Made by a program: the position numbers and the translations under genes. Shown piece by piece: positions 25,523-37,027 of a stretch of DNA of 64,000 bases; the first letter of the stretch is position 1; the number at the start of each line of letters is the position of its first letter. The DNA comes from an uncultured Pelagibacteraceae bacterium (GTDB taxonomy: Bacteria > Pseudomonadota > Alphaproteobacteria > Pelagibacterales > Pelagibacteraceae): NCBI GenBank assembly GCA_902517615.1, contig CABYCY010000001.1, positions 62,001-126,000 of the forward strand, given 5' to 3'. The notes beneath the pieces are model-generated. The model saw only the letters and a program-made list of their open reading frames with translations, did no database searches and was not told the origin of the DNA.

Positions 25523-25894
25523 CTATTTAGGTTTAAAAATTAGGCAAACCCCATTATTACAATATCTTTTCCCTGTTGGCTCTGGACCATCATCAAAAAT
25601 ATGCCCGTGATGCCCGCCACATTTTTTACAATGATATTCGGTTCTTCCATAACCTAAATGATAATCAGTTTTTGTCTCAAAGACATCTGGTAGAGACTCA
25701 TAAAATGATGGCCAACCTGATCCACTCTCGTATTTCGTTTTTGAGTCAAATAATTTCTCTCCACAATTTGCACAGTGAAAACTTCCTTCTCTTTTTTCAT
25801 GATTAAGCTCACTTGAGCCAGCGAATTCGGTTCCTTCTTCAAATAAGATTGATTCTTGCTCTGTAGTTAAATCTGGATTTATTTTTTTTGTCAT
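25523..25894 (-). CDS. msrB: Peptide-methionine (R)-S-oxide reductase MsrB
   Basis: A 123-residue MsrB of usual length. Zinc is bound by C41, C44, C89 and C92 (CANCG, CKKCG). The catalytic cysteine is C112 in the RYCNNG motif, and the substrate-binding GSGWPSFY and HHGHIFDDGPEPTGKR are intact. It repairs oxidised methionine in the cytoplasm; there is no signal peptide. It overlaps the upstream HDAC-like gene by four bases. Confidence 0.95.
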   Translation of the reverse strand: MTKKINPDLTTEQESILFEEGTEFAGSSELNHEKREGSFHCANCGEKLFDSKTKYESGSGWPSFYESLPDVFETKTDYHLGYGRTEYHCKKCGGHHGHIFDDGPEPTGKRYCNNGVCLIFKPK

Positions 25895-26790
25895 GATCTT
25901 ATATATTTAGCACAAGATTGGTGTAACATTGAATGTAATTCTACAAGTTTATTAAAATCCTTATTATAACCACCACCTAAAACCCCACAAAATGGTATTC
26001 GTTTAGAAAAAAAATTTTCTACTACGATCTCATCTCTTAATTTAATACCGTCATCAGAAATTTTTAATTTTCCTAATCGATCATTAAAATGAATATCGAC
26101 ACCTGCTATATAAAAAACAAAATCAAAATTTTCTTGGTTTAGCTCATTTAGATAATATTTAAGTGTTTTAATGTAATCATCGTCCTCTAAATTATCTTCT
26201 AGCTCCACATCTAAATCACTATTTGATTTTTTGGCAGGATAATTTGTTTTTGAATGCATGCTAAATGTAAAAACACTTTTGTTATCTTTAAAAATTTCTG
26301 AATTTCCGTTTCCTTGATGAACATCTAAATCAATAATTAAAATTTTATTAGCTAAACCTCTATTAAGTAAATAATGTGATGCAACAGCCACATCATTAAA
26401 CACACAATAGCCTGCACCCCCATTGTAACTTGCATGATGACTACCTCCTGCGGTATTGCAAGAAATACCATAATTTATTGCAAGTTTAGATGCGAGAACA
26501 GTTCCACCTGTAGCAACTAAAGATCTTTGCACAACACTATCTATAAGTGGAAATCCAATTTTTTTTACTCCTTCTTTACTTAAAGTTTTATTTTGAATAT
26601 CTAAAATATATTTTTTTGAATGTGCGTAGCTTAATGTTTCAAATGAGCAAGCTGATGGTTTATGAAATTTATTTACAATTTTTTTTTGGGTTAAATAATT
26701 TGCTAATTCTCCAAATTTATTAATTGGAAATTTATGGTCATCACCAATTTTAGCAAAATAATCCTCGTGATTAACGACCGGTAATTCCAT
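25891..26790 (-). CDS. Histone-deacetylase-like amidohydrolase
   Basis: A ~299-residue zinc amidohydrolase of the HDAC/AcuC/acetylpolyamine family. The paired histidines are H118-H119 (GGSHHASYNGG). The zinc ligands are D156 and H158 (DLDVHQGNGN) and D232 (AGVD). The ATG at 26790 (MELPVVNHEDYF) is preferred to an upstream TTG because it begins at the family N terminus, two bases after the dehydrogenase stop. Bacterial members deacetylate polyamines or other acylated amines. In this operon it may feed a deacylated amine to the amino-acid enzymes. The exact substrate is unknown. Confidence 0.88.
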   Translation of the reverse strand: MELPVVNHEDYFAKIGDDHKFPINKFGELANYLTQKKIVNKFHKPSACSFETLSYAHSKKYILDIQNKTLSKEGVKKIGFPLIDSVVQRSLVATGGTVLASKLAINYGISCNTAGGSHHASYNGGAGYCVFNDVAVASHYLLNRGLANKILIIDLDVHQGNGNSEIFKDNKSVFTFSMHSKTNYPAKKSNSDLDVELEDNLEDDDYIKTLKYYLNELNQENFDFVFYIAGVDIHFNDRLGKLKISDDGIKLRDEIVVENFFSKRIPFCGVLGGGYNKDFNKLVELHSMLHQSCAKYIRS

Positions 26791-26792
26791 TC

Positions 26793-27743
26793 TTATTCTA
26801 GAACTCGAACAGGCTTTCCATCCACACAAGCCTCTAGTCCTTCAATCATTTGATTATAAAAAATACTATAATTTTCAGCCGTTACATAACCTATATGTGG
26901 AGTAAGTAATGCATTTGGTAAAAATCTAAGCTTATTATTTTCTGGTAGAGGCTCTTTTTCATACACATCAATACCTGCACCTGCAATCACATTGGTTGAT
27001 AAAGCAATAATTAAATCATCTTCATTAACAATAGGTCCACGAGAAGTATTAATCAAAAAAGCTGTTTTTTTCATTTTATCTAATTCTTTAATAGTTATAC
27101 AATCTTTGTACTTTTCGCCTCCCTGGACGTGAATTGAAAGTACATCGGAATTTATAATTAAGTCATCTTTGCTACATGGAAGAACATCTAATTCTTTACA
27201 TTTATCTAGATTTAAGTTTTCACTCCATGCCATAACTTGCATTCCAAAGGCTTTTCCAATTTTTGCAACTTCACTGCCTACTCTACCCAAACCTATTAAA
27301 CCTAAAATTTTTCCCTTTAATTCTACGCCAATAGTAGTTTGCCAATATCCTTGATACATATTATCAAGCTCTTCTTTAAAATTTCTAGCTAAACCAAGAA
27401 TTAACGCCCATGTTAATTCAGGTGTTGGATTAATATTTATATCTGTTCCACAAACAATAATTTTTCTTTTTTTCGCAGCCTCTAAATCGATAGATTTATT
27501 ACGTAATCCACTTGTGATTACAAATTTTAATTCATTTAAATTATCAATTAGATTTTTTGTTATTGGGGTTCTTTCTCTCATTATTAATAAGGCCTCAAAT
27601 TCAGCTAACTGTTCAATTGCATCTGCCTCATCTTCAAAAGGTTCACTAAAAATCTTAAACTCATATTTTCCAGATAATTTTTCTAAATCTACAAATTGTT
27701 GAGCAACATTTTGATAATCATCTAATATAGCGACTTTAAGCAT
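26793..27743 (-). CDS. D-isomer-specific 2-hydroxyacid dehydrogenase
   Basis: A 316-residue NAD-dependent dehydrogenase. The dinucleotide motif is GLIGLGRVGSEVAKIG (~residues 145-160), the substrate arginine is in NTSRGPIV, the catalytic glutamate is in DVYEKEPLP, and the histidine is in LTPHIGYVT. It is like SerA/GhrA-type enzymes that interconvert 2-oxoacids and D-2-hydroxyacids, but it lacks the C-terminal regulatory ACT domain of long SerA. It overlaps the DMT transporter gene by eight bases and precedes the HDAC-like gene. Confidence 0.9.
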   Translation of the reverse strand: MLKVAILDDYQNVAQQFVDLEKLSGKYEFKIFSEPFEDEADAIEQLAEFEALLIMRERTPITKNLIDNLNELKFVITSGLRNKSIDLEAAKKRKIIVCGTDININPTPELTWALILGLARNFKEELDNMYQGYWQTTIGVELKGKILGLIGLGRVGSEVAKIGKAFGMQVMAWSENLNLDKCKELDVLPCSKDDLIINSDVLSIHVQGGEKYKDCITIKELDKMKKTAFLINTSRGPIVNEDDLIIALSTNVIAGAGIDVYEKEPLPENNKLRFLPNALLTPHIGYVTAENYSIFYNQMIEGLEACVDGKPVRVLE

Positions 27744-28638
27744 TTTTCACTTTCTTATTTGATAACAGTATTCCTGCAATAATAAAACAAGCGCCTAAAA
27801 TATGATAAGACATAAATTTTTCATTAAAAAAAATCATTGCCATGATTGCACTTAAAATTGGCATTAAATGTAAAAAAACACCTGATCGATTAGCACCTAT
27901 TAAAGATATTCCTTTTATCCAAAGAAGAAATGAGGCTAAACCTGGAAACAAAACAACATAAGATAAAATTAAAATAAATGGTAATTCTAAATCGATTCTA
28001 AATCCAATTTGATACTCAATAAAATAAATAGGGATTAAAAATATCAAACCAAATGTAATTACTACCTGAAGTAAAGATATTTGAGATAATTCGTATTTTT
28101 TTCCTTTTAACAAAGTGGAATATAAAGCCCATGAGAACATTGCAACAACCATCGTGATATCTCCTTTATTAAAATCTAAGTTTTTTAAAATTTCTAAGTT
28201 TGCTTTTGTAATTATCACAATTACTCCAGCAAAAGAAAAAATTACTCCTATAATTTGAAAAATATTTGTCTTCTCAATTTTTAAAATTGATGAAAACAGC
28301 ATAATCATTACCGGTATTGTAGAAATCATCAAAACTCCACTGATAACCTGTGTAAAATTTAATGAATAATAAACAATAGAGTTAAATATAGTTATGCTGG
28401 TAACTCCTAAAATAATAAATAACTTATAGTTTTTTAAAATATAATCTTTTTTATTTAATATTTCGGGAAGTGTAAAAGGTGCTAAAATTAGCCAGGCAAA
28501 AAACCATCTATAAAAATTTAAAGAAAATGGCGGAACTTCATAAAAACTTGCCACTTTGCCTACAACAAAATTTCCTGCCCAAAAAGTTACTGTTAAAAAT
28601 AGATATAAATAGGCTAAAAAATTATTATCTTTTGTCAC
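27736..28638 (-). CDS. DMT-superfamily (EamA) transporter
   Basis: A 300-residue protein with about ten hydrophobic segments in two EamA repeats. It has FWAGNFVVGKV in helix 1 and GANRSGVFLHLMPILSAIMAMIFFNEK in the second repeat, both typical of the family. It lies one base after the DadA-like gene and overlaps the dehydrogenase gene, so it is part of that operon. Substrate and direction cannot be inferred. Confidence 0.87.
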   Translation of the reverse strand: MTKDNNFLAYLYLFLTVTFWAGNFVVGKVASFYEVPPFSLNFYRWFFAWLILAPFTLPEILNKKDYILKNYKLFIILGVTSITIFNSIVYYSLNFTQVISGVLMISTIPVMIMLFSSILKIEKTNIFQIIGVIFSFAGVIVIITKANLEILKNLDFNKGDITMVVAMFSWALYSTLLKGKKYELSQISLLQVVITFGLIFLIPIYFIEYQIGFRIDLELPFILILSYVVLFPGLASFLLWIKGISLIGANRSGVFLHLMPILSAIMAMIFFNEKFMSYHILGACFIIAGILLSNKKVKNA

Positions 28639-29880
28639 TTAACTAAATCTTAGTGAGCTATATGGTTTTAAATCCAGATTTGTATTTTCATTAGCTATCA
28701 TTCCAGAAACAATCTTTCCAGAAATTGGACCCAAAGTCCATCCTAAATGATGGTGTCCAAAGCAATAATAAATATTTTTATAATTTTTTGATGCTCCCAT
28801 AACAGGTAAAAAATCAGGCAAAGTTGGTCTAAATCCTAGCCACTCATCTTCATGTTCAGGTAAATCCCCAAGCATATATTTTGCATTATTTATCAAATTT
28901 TTAACTCTTGATTTAGATAATGGATTTTCTAAACCACCAAATTCTACTGTCCCAACAACTCTTAAACCTTGTTCCATCGGTGTTATTCCAAATCCACGAT
29001 TAGAAAATATTACAGGCCTGCTTAATAAATGATCACAGTTTTTAAAATGAACATGATATCCACGTTCTGTTTCTAAAGGTATTTTTTCACCAAGATTATC
29101 TGTTAATTTTTTTGAAAAAGCACCACATGCAATTACTACTTTATCAAAAACATAACTTTGAATATCTGTTTTAAAAATTGGTTTTTCTTCATCAAAACTA
29201 ATATCTTTAATATCAACTTTGTTAAATTTTCCACCTTTTTGTAAAAATAAATCAAATAATTTTAAAAGAATTTTTTTTGGATTTCTTGCATGTCTAGCAT
29301 AAGGATAATACACACCAGCATGGTAAAATGGTTTGATATTTGGTTCAAGATCGTGGATTTCAGTTTTATTTACTAATTGTTGTTCAACACCTAATTCTTC
29401 CCTAACTCTAATTTCTAATTCTCTACTTTTTAAATCTTTGTCATTCCATATATAAAGGATACCTTTATTTTCCACCAAACCCTCAAGGTCTATTTCTTCA
29501 AATAATTCATCGTATGCTGGTAAAGCCAAATCTAATATTTGGTGCATATTTTTAGCAGTGTGCATCATCTTAGTTTTAGTTGTATTCATTATAAATTTTA
29601 CAAACCATGGAATCATTTTAGGAATATAGTTCCATTTTAAAGCAAGTGGACCTGTAGAACTTAGCATCATAGCTGGAACATCTGCTAGGACATCGGTTCT
29701 ATTTAAAGAAAGAGATGCATAAGGTGAAAAATGACCTGCATTGCCATAAGATGCAGCTTGACTGCCTGGATTATCTCTATCAAAGATTGTTACATTAAAA
29801 CCTTTTTTTTGAAGGAATAATGCATTAGATACACCTTGAATTCCTGCTCCAACTATTCCTATTGTAAGATTTTTGTTCAT
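28639..29880 (-). CDS. FAD-dependent oxidoreductase, D-amino acid dehydrogenase (DadA)-like
   Basis: A ~413-residue flavoprotein of the DAO family. The FAD-binding GAGIQGVS loop is in residues ~10-18, followed by the DadA-type SQAASYGNAGHFSPYA. The C-terminal signature is GYHVHF, with GFRPTLPDFLPVMG and GHHHLGWTLGP. DadA oxidises D-amino acids to keto acids and ammonia at the inner membrane. The ATG at 29880 sets the usual short N terminus; another in-frame ATG lies at 29895. The operon context (2-hydroxyacid dehydrogenase, amidohydrolase, transporter) suits amino-acid salvage. Confidence 0.88.
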   Translation of the reverse strand: MNKNLTIGIVGAGIQGVSNALFLQKKGFNVTIFDRDNPGSQAASYGNAGHFSPYASLSLNRTDVLADVPAMMLSSTGPLALKWNYIPKMIPWFVKFIMNTTKTKMMHTAKNMHQILDLALPAYDELFEEIDLEGLVENKGILYIWNDKDLKSRELEIRVREELGVEQQLVNKTEIHDLEPNIKPFYHAGVYYPYARHARNPKKILLKLFDLFLQKGGKFNKVDIKDISFDEEKPIFKTDIQSYVFDKVVIACGAFSKKLTDNLGEKIPLETERGYHVHFKNCDHLLSRPVIFSNRGFGITPMEQGLRVVGTVEFGGLENPLSKSRVKNLINNAKYMLGDLPEHEDEWLGFRPTLPDFLPVMGASKNYKNIYYCFGHHHLGWTLGPISGKIVSGMIANENTNLDLKPYSSLRFS

Positions 29881-29923
29881 CGAATTGTTATACATTTAAA
29901 AATTAAAATATCAGAGTGACAAA

Positions 29924-31049
29924 TTATGCAATTATTTGTTTATGATTGATTTTTGCACTTAATACAATACCAAAACCAATCATTGTAGCTAACATTGATG
30001 AGCCGCCATATGACATTACTGGTAGTGGAGAGCCAACTATAGGTAGCATACCTAGAACCATAGATAAATTTACTACAATATAAATAAAAAATTGCAAAAG
30101 CATAACCAAAACAAAAAAGTCTGGCAAAATTACTTCTTGAAATTGATCCTATTCTTATAATTCTAAATATTATTATTGAGTATAAAATTAAAAGACCAAC
30201 TGACCCTATGAAACCAAACTCTTCAGAGAACAAAGTAAAAATAAAATCTGTATGTTTTTCAGGTAAAAAATCTAAATAACTCTGGGTTCCTTTTAAAAAA
30301 CCTTTTCCATCAATCCCACCTGAACCTATGGCTATTTTTGATTGAATAATTTGATATCCAGCTCCTAAAGGATCTCTATCTGGGTCCAAAAAAGTTAGTA
30401 TTCTAAGTTTCTGATAAGGTTTAAGAAATGAAATTATAAATGGGAGAGAGATTAAGAAAGTAATAAAAGAGTATATAAAGTACTTAATTTTTAATCCACC
30501 TAACCACAGAATAATCAATCCACTTAAAACTATTAATATTGAGGTACCAAGATCAGGTTGAGATATTACAAAAATAAATGGAATCAATATAATTGATAAG
30601 ACAAAAATTATACTAGTAAACGAATTAACGTTTTCAATTTTTAATCTGTGATAGTATTTTGCAAGACAAAGTATAATTGCTACTTTCATTAATTCAGAAG
30701 GTTGAAGTACAAATAAATAAACATCCATCCATCTTTGTGAGCCTGAAGATTTAATACCAAAAAAAGATACCCAAATTAACAACAGTATTATTACTGCATA
30801 AATTATATAGGAACAATTATGCCAAAATTTTATGTTAAAAAAAGCGACAACAATCATAAGCGGGAAAAAAACTGCAAGTTTTATAAAATGGTTTTTTGTA
30901 TGAAAAAGGATTTCACCTCCATCTGTAGAATACATTACAAATAAACTGATTATGGAAAGTATCACTACTGATATTATCAAAATATAATCTAAGTTTTTTA
31001 TTTTTTGAAAAAAAGTAATCTCATTATTTAATCTATCTTGTTGGAACAT
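29924..31049 (-). CDS. rodA: Rod-shape-determining protein RodA, one-base frameshift near the C terminus
   Basis: RodA is the SEDS peptidoglycan glycosyltransferase that works with PBP2. The first ~312 residues are in one frame: SSGSQRWMDVYLFVLQPSEL, QPDLGTSILI and PEKHTDFIFTLFSEEFG are SEDS hallmarks. The last ~62 residues (VNLSMVLGMLPIVGSPLPVMSYGGSS) are in another frame, ending at 29924. Removing one A from the A6 run at 30113-30118 (T6 on the coding strand) rejoins them into a 374-residue protein of normal length. Left unshifted, the protein runs into a non-family tail and ends at 29940. The rest of the operon is intact, so a sequencing or assembly error, a slippage site or a recent mutation are all possible. 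Confidence 0.85.
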
Positions 31050-32954
31050 CTAAATACTTATCTCCTCAAAATTCGATTGTTTATTTCTTAACTCGTGTCT
31101 ATCTATAATTAATTTAAATAATTTTTTTGCAATAGGTGCTGCAGCCTTACTACCAGATCCACCATGTTCAACAATTATGCTAAGTGCATACCTAGGGTTA
31201 ACATAAGGACCAAAAGCAACATACAAAGCATGATCTCTATCTTTGTAAGGAATTTGTTCTAATTTTAAGTCTAATTCACGTTCCCTTTTGCTAATTCTTT
31301 TGACCTGAGCTGTTCCAGTTTTTCCTGCAAATTGATATTTAGGGTCATCTATTCTTGACCTGTAAGAAGTTCCAAATCTTTCATTTGTTGAGCTAAATAT
31401 TGCTTCTTGAACAATCTTAATATTTTTTTTATTTTTAAATAACTTTTTATCTGAATCATGCAGTTGTTCACCCTGCATTGACTGTTTTGCACCTGCCAAA
31501 GTTAATGGATCGTTATCAACAACTATTTTTGGTTTAATCGCATAACCACCATTTGCGATTTGTGCTGTCATCATACAAAGTTGTAATGGAGTTGACTGTA
31601 TATAGCCTTGACCTATACCAGTTATTAATGTTTCTCCAAGAACCCAGCCTCTACCAAGATTATTTTTTTTCCAATTTGTATTGGGGAATAGTCCCTTCTT
31701 TTCATTTTCAAAATATTTTCCAAGTACTTTTTTTCCTAAACCAAACTTCTCAGCTGTAATATTTAATCTATCAACACCCAATAACCTTGCAATTTCATAA
31801 AAATAAGTATCACAGGACTGCTTCATTGCATTTTTTAAACTTACCCAGCCATGACCCTTTTCTTTCCAACAATGAAATGTTTGACCATACAATTCCATTT
31901 TACCTGTACATCTAACTTTAAACTTTGTGTCTATAACGTTATTTTCTAATGCAGAAAGTGCAACGATTGGTTTAATAGTAGATCCAGGAGAATAAAGCCC
32001 TGAAAGTGTTTTATTTACTAATGGTTTTAGAGGGTTATTTCTTATCAATTGCCATTCATCTTGGCTTATTCCAAAGAGAAATAAATTTGGATCATAAGAT
32101 GGAGACGAATACATAGCAATTATATCTCCTGTAAAGATATCCATTACACTAATTGATCCTGCTTTTTCTTTTAATAAATCTGCACAAGCTTTTTGTATTT
32201 CTGTATCAACCGTTAAACGTATTTTTGATCCTTGTTCACCTTTTTGATGCTCAAGTTGATTAATTCTTTTACCATAAGCGTTAACCTCATATCTTTGAAT
32301 AGCATTTGTTCCTATTAAATGATTTTCAAGTCTTTTCTCTAAACCTAATTTCCCAACTTTCATTCCAGGAACAAATCTTTCCTTAACTATTTGATTTGCT
32401 AAAATTTCTTGTTCATTTGGTTGACTTACATATCCAAGAACATGAGTATATACATCCTTAAATGGATAATTTCTTGAGATTGTAATAACTGGTTTAATAC
32501 CCACTAGGTCATATAAATAGTTATTGATTTTAACAAATTGACTCCAGCTTAAATTTTCAGATACAATAATACTATCCCAAGGCTTCAATTCTAATTTTAA
32601 TTTATTTATTTTAGCAATTTTCTTTTCACTGAGATCTAAAAGGTTTTTTAATCTCAACAATAAGTAATTAAAGTTTTCAACTTGCTCAGGAATTATGTGT
32701 AATTGATATACTTTTAAATTTCCTGCTATTACATTTCCAAAATAATCAACGATATTCCCTCTTGTAGGGGGTAGTTTCCATTCTCTAATTCTATTTTTAT
32801 CTGAAAGTGTAAGATATTTTTTATTTTCATTTATTTGCAATGAAAACAATCGACCAATAATACCTGTCAATACTACAATTTTAGCAGCACCAATGATGAA
32901 CATCCTTCTGTTGATTACATCTGTTTTTCTTATCCCTGAATTAGATTTAATCAT
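31050..32954 (-). CDS. mrdA: Penicillin-binding protein 2 (peptidoglycan transpeptidase)
   Basis: A 634-residue class B PBP with one N-terminal membrane segment (residues ~18-40). The PBP dimerisation domain follows, then the transpeptidase domain. The catalytic serine is S325 with K328 (GSTIK), the second motif is S380-C-D (as in PBP2), and the third is K545-T-G (GKTGTAQ). It makes the cross-links needed for cell elongation with RodA. It overlaps mreD by four bases and is one base from rodA. Confidence 0.96.
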   Translation of the reverse strand: MIKSNSGIRKTDVINRRMFIIGAAKIVVLTGIIGRLFSLQINENKKYLTLSDKNRIREWKLPPTRGNIVDYFGNVIAGNLKVYQLHIIPEQVENFNYLLLRLKNLLDLSEKKIAKINKLKLELKPWDSIIVSENLSWSQFVKINNYLYDLVGIKPVITISRNYPFKDVYTHVLGYVSQPNEQEILANQIVKERFVPGMKVGKLGLEKRLENHLIGTNAIQRYEVNAYGKRINQLEHQKGEQGSKIRLTVDTEIQKACADLLKEKAGSISVMDIFTGDIIAMYSSPSYDPNLFLFGISQDEWQLIRNNPLKPLVNKTLSGLYSPGSTIKPIVALSALENNVIDTKFKVRCTGKMELYGQTFHCWKEKGHGWVSLKNAMKQSCDTYFYEIARLLGVDRLNITAEKFGLGKKVLGKYFENEKKGLFPNTNWKKNNLGRGWVLGETLITGIGQGYIQSTPLQLCMMTAQIANGGYAIKPKIVVDNDPLTLAGAKQSMQGEQLHDSDKKLFKNKKNIKIVQEAIFSSTNERFGTSYRSRIDDPKYQFAGKTGTAQVKRISKRERELDLKLEQIPYKDRDHALYVAFGPYVNPRYALSIIVEHGGSGSKAAAPIAKKLFKLIIDRHELRNKQSNFEEISI

Positions 32955-33466
32955 TTGATTTTTTTGAAATTCGTTCGTTTAAAAAATTGAAAATTATGAA
33001 AAAATATTGGATAAAATAAAAATGTAAAACCTGAGTTAATTAAATAGTCCATGTATTCAACTTGGATTAAAAAAATTAAATCTAAAATTATTACCTGAAT
33101 TGAATTTATTAACAAAATTGTAAACAAAAGTGATATCCAATCCTTAATAAAATTGGGGGATAAAGTGATGTTCCTGATATATCCTGTAACTGCACAAATT
33201 AGTAAATAACATAAACTACTAATTCCTATTGGTATCCCAATTATAACATCATTAATTATACCTGCAAAAAAAATTGGAAGATATCCTAGGTGATCTGGAT
33301 TTCTTAATGTCCAAAAGAAGATTATTAAATGTACAAAATTAAATGAAAAATAATCAAGTTTTAAATAATTGAAATCAAATTCATTAAAGACTGAAAAAAA
33401 TAATATTAGCAAAGGTAAATAAGATAAAAAGATTTGTAAGAAGCGACTTTTATTAAGTGAGGACAT
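32951..33466 (-). CDS. mreD: Rod-shape-determining protein MreD
   Basis: A 171-residue inner-membrane protein with five to six hydrophobic segments. It has the MreD-type centre YLPIFFAGIINDVIIGIPIGISSLCYLLIC (ligand-like D in the GxxxD motif). It is weakly conserved, as usual for MreD. Position between mreC and mrdA, with overlap on both sides, confirms the assignment. Confidence 0.9.
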   Translation of the reverse strand: MSSLNKSRFLQIFLSYLPLLILFFSVFNEFDFNYLKLDYFSFNFVHLIIFFWTLRNPDHLGYLPIFFAGIINDVIIGIPIGISSLCYLLICAVTGYIRNITLSPNFIKDWISLLFTILLINSIQVIILDLIFLIQVEYMDYLINSGFTFLFYPIFFHNFQFFKRTNFKKIK

Positions 33467-34314
33467 TATTTTTCACCTCCTATTTTATAGGATGTTATTT
33501 TTACATAATTCAATTGAGTAAAGTCTGAAAAAAAACTTATTTTTCCATTCTTTTCTTTTGATATTTTACCTATTGGTATCCCGGGTTTAAACAATCCACC
33601 TAAACCTGATGTGTAAGCAATAACATCTCCCTCATCTAGTTTTTTTTCATATTCATTTTGGGTATGTTCGATTATTCCAAAGTCATCTCCAGTTCCGGAA
33701 ATAACTGCTTGAATGTCATTTGGTTCTAAAACAGAGGGTATTTTGCTATTAAGATCAGATAATAATAACGCCCGAGAATTAGTATAATTGACTTCGATTA
33801 CCTGTCCAACCAAATAAACACCATCGATAATTGCCATGCCTATTTTTACGTTTTCTCTAGAGCCCTTGTTTAAAACAATTGATTTTAAATAAGGGCTTTC
33901 TTTATCAATTAAAACTTTAGCGAATATCTCGTTAGATTTAATATTTTCATCAATTAATGATCTTAGTTTTTCATTTTCAATCCTCAAAAAATTAACTAAC
34001 AATTGTTTTTGCTTTAAATCTTCTAATTCAGTTTTAGTTTCATTATAACTTTCATATAACCCCATATGTAGATTAAAGTTTTGTTTTAAATTTTTTAAAT
34101 AATTTTCGGGAATAGAAATTAAAAATGAAGAACGATAAATAACCTCATTAATACTTGATTTAATAATTTTAATTATCTTAAAATTAAAATTACTTAGGAT
34201 AATTACAAAAATAGATAAGAAGATTAATGTTAATAATGAAAATTTTTGTTTATCTTTTTTTTTTAAAAAAGCTGACCTAATGGCAATTACAAAATCATCT
34301 CTGCCTGAAGCCAT
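33466..34314 (-). CDS. mreC: Rod-shape-determining protein MreC
   Basis: A 282-residue periplasmic scaffold protein with one N-terminal membrane segment (residues ~23-50) and a coiled-coil region (ESYNETKTELEDLKQKQ) at ~100-125. The MreC beta-barrel tandem domain follows (VLNKGSRENVKIGMAIIDGVYLVGQVIEV, then LSDLNSKIPSVL and AYTSGLGGLFKPGIPIGKI). It links MreB to PBP2. It is five bases after mreB and shares one base with mreD. Confidence 0.95.
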   Translation of the reverse strand: MASGRDDFVIAIRSAFLKKKDKQKFSLLTLIFLSIFVIILSNFNFKIIKIIKSSINEVIYRSSFLISIPENYLKNLKQNFNLHMGLYESYNETKTELEDLKQKQLLVNFLRIENEKLRSLIDENIKSNEIFAKVLIDKESPYLKSIVLNKGSRENVKIGMAIIDGVYLVGQVIEVNYTNSRALLLSDLNSKIPSVLEPNDIQAVISGTGDDFGIIEHTQNEYEKKLDEGDVIAYTSGLGGLFKPGIPIGKISKEKNGKISFFSDFTQLNYVKITSYKIGGEK

Positions 34315-34319
34315 TTTTT

Positions 34320-36925
<2,606 letters not shown>

Positions 36926-36947
36926 AACTAAATTTTTTAGAAAATCT

Positions 36948-36975
36948 ATAATACAATCTATAAGAGAGATTGCAA
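36948..36975 (-). promoter_or_regulatory. Possible sigma70-type promoter of leuA-mreB
   Basis: On the - strand TTGCAA (36970-36975) and TATTAT (36948-36953) are spaced by 16 bases, which puts the start of transcription about 15 bases before the leuA ATG. Such AT-rich matches arise by chance, so this is only a candidate. It is the only spacer of ~100 bases upstream of the leuA-mre genes. Confidence 0.35.
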
Positions 36976-37027
36976 AATAATTTGTAAAATTATTCCCTTA
37001 AATCGATCATTTTAGGCCTATTAATAT

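Noticed and set aside
36995..37027. TAGGCCTA palindrome after the leuA upstream region as a terminator
   Set aside because: Eight bases are too short for a stable stem and no T-run follows.
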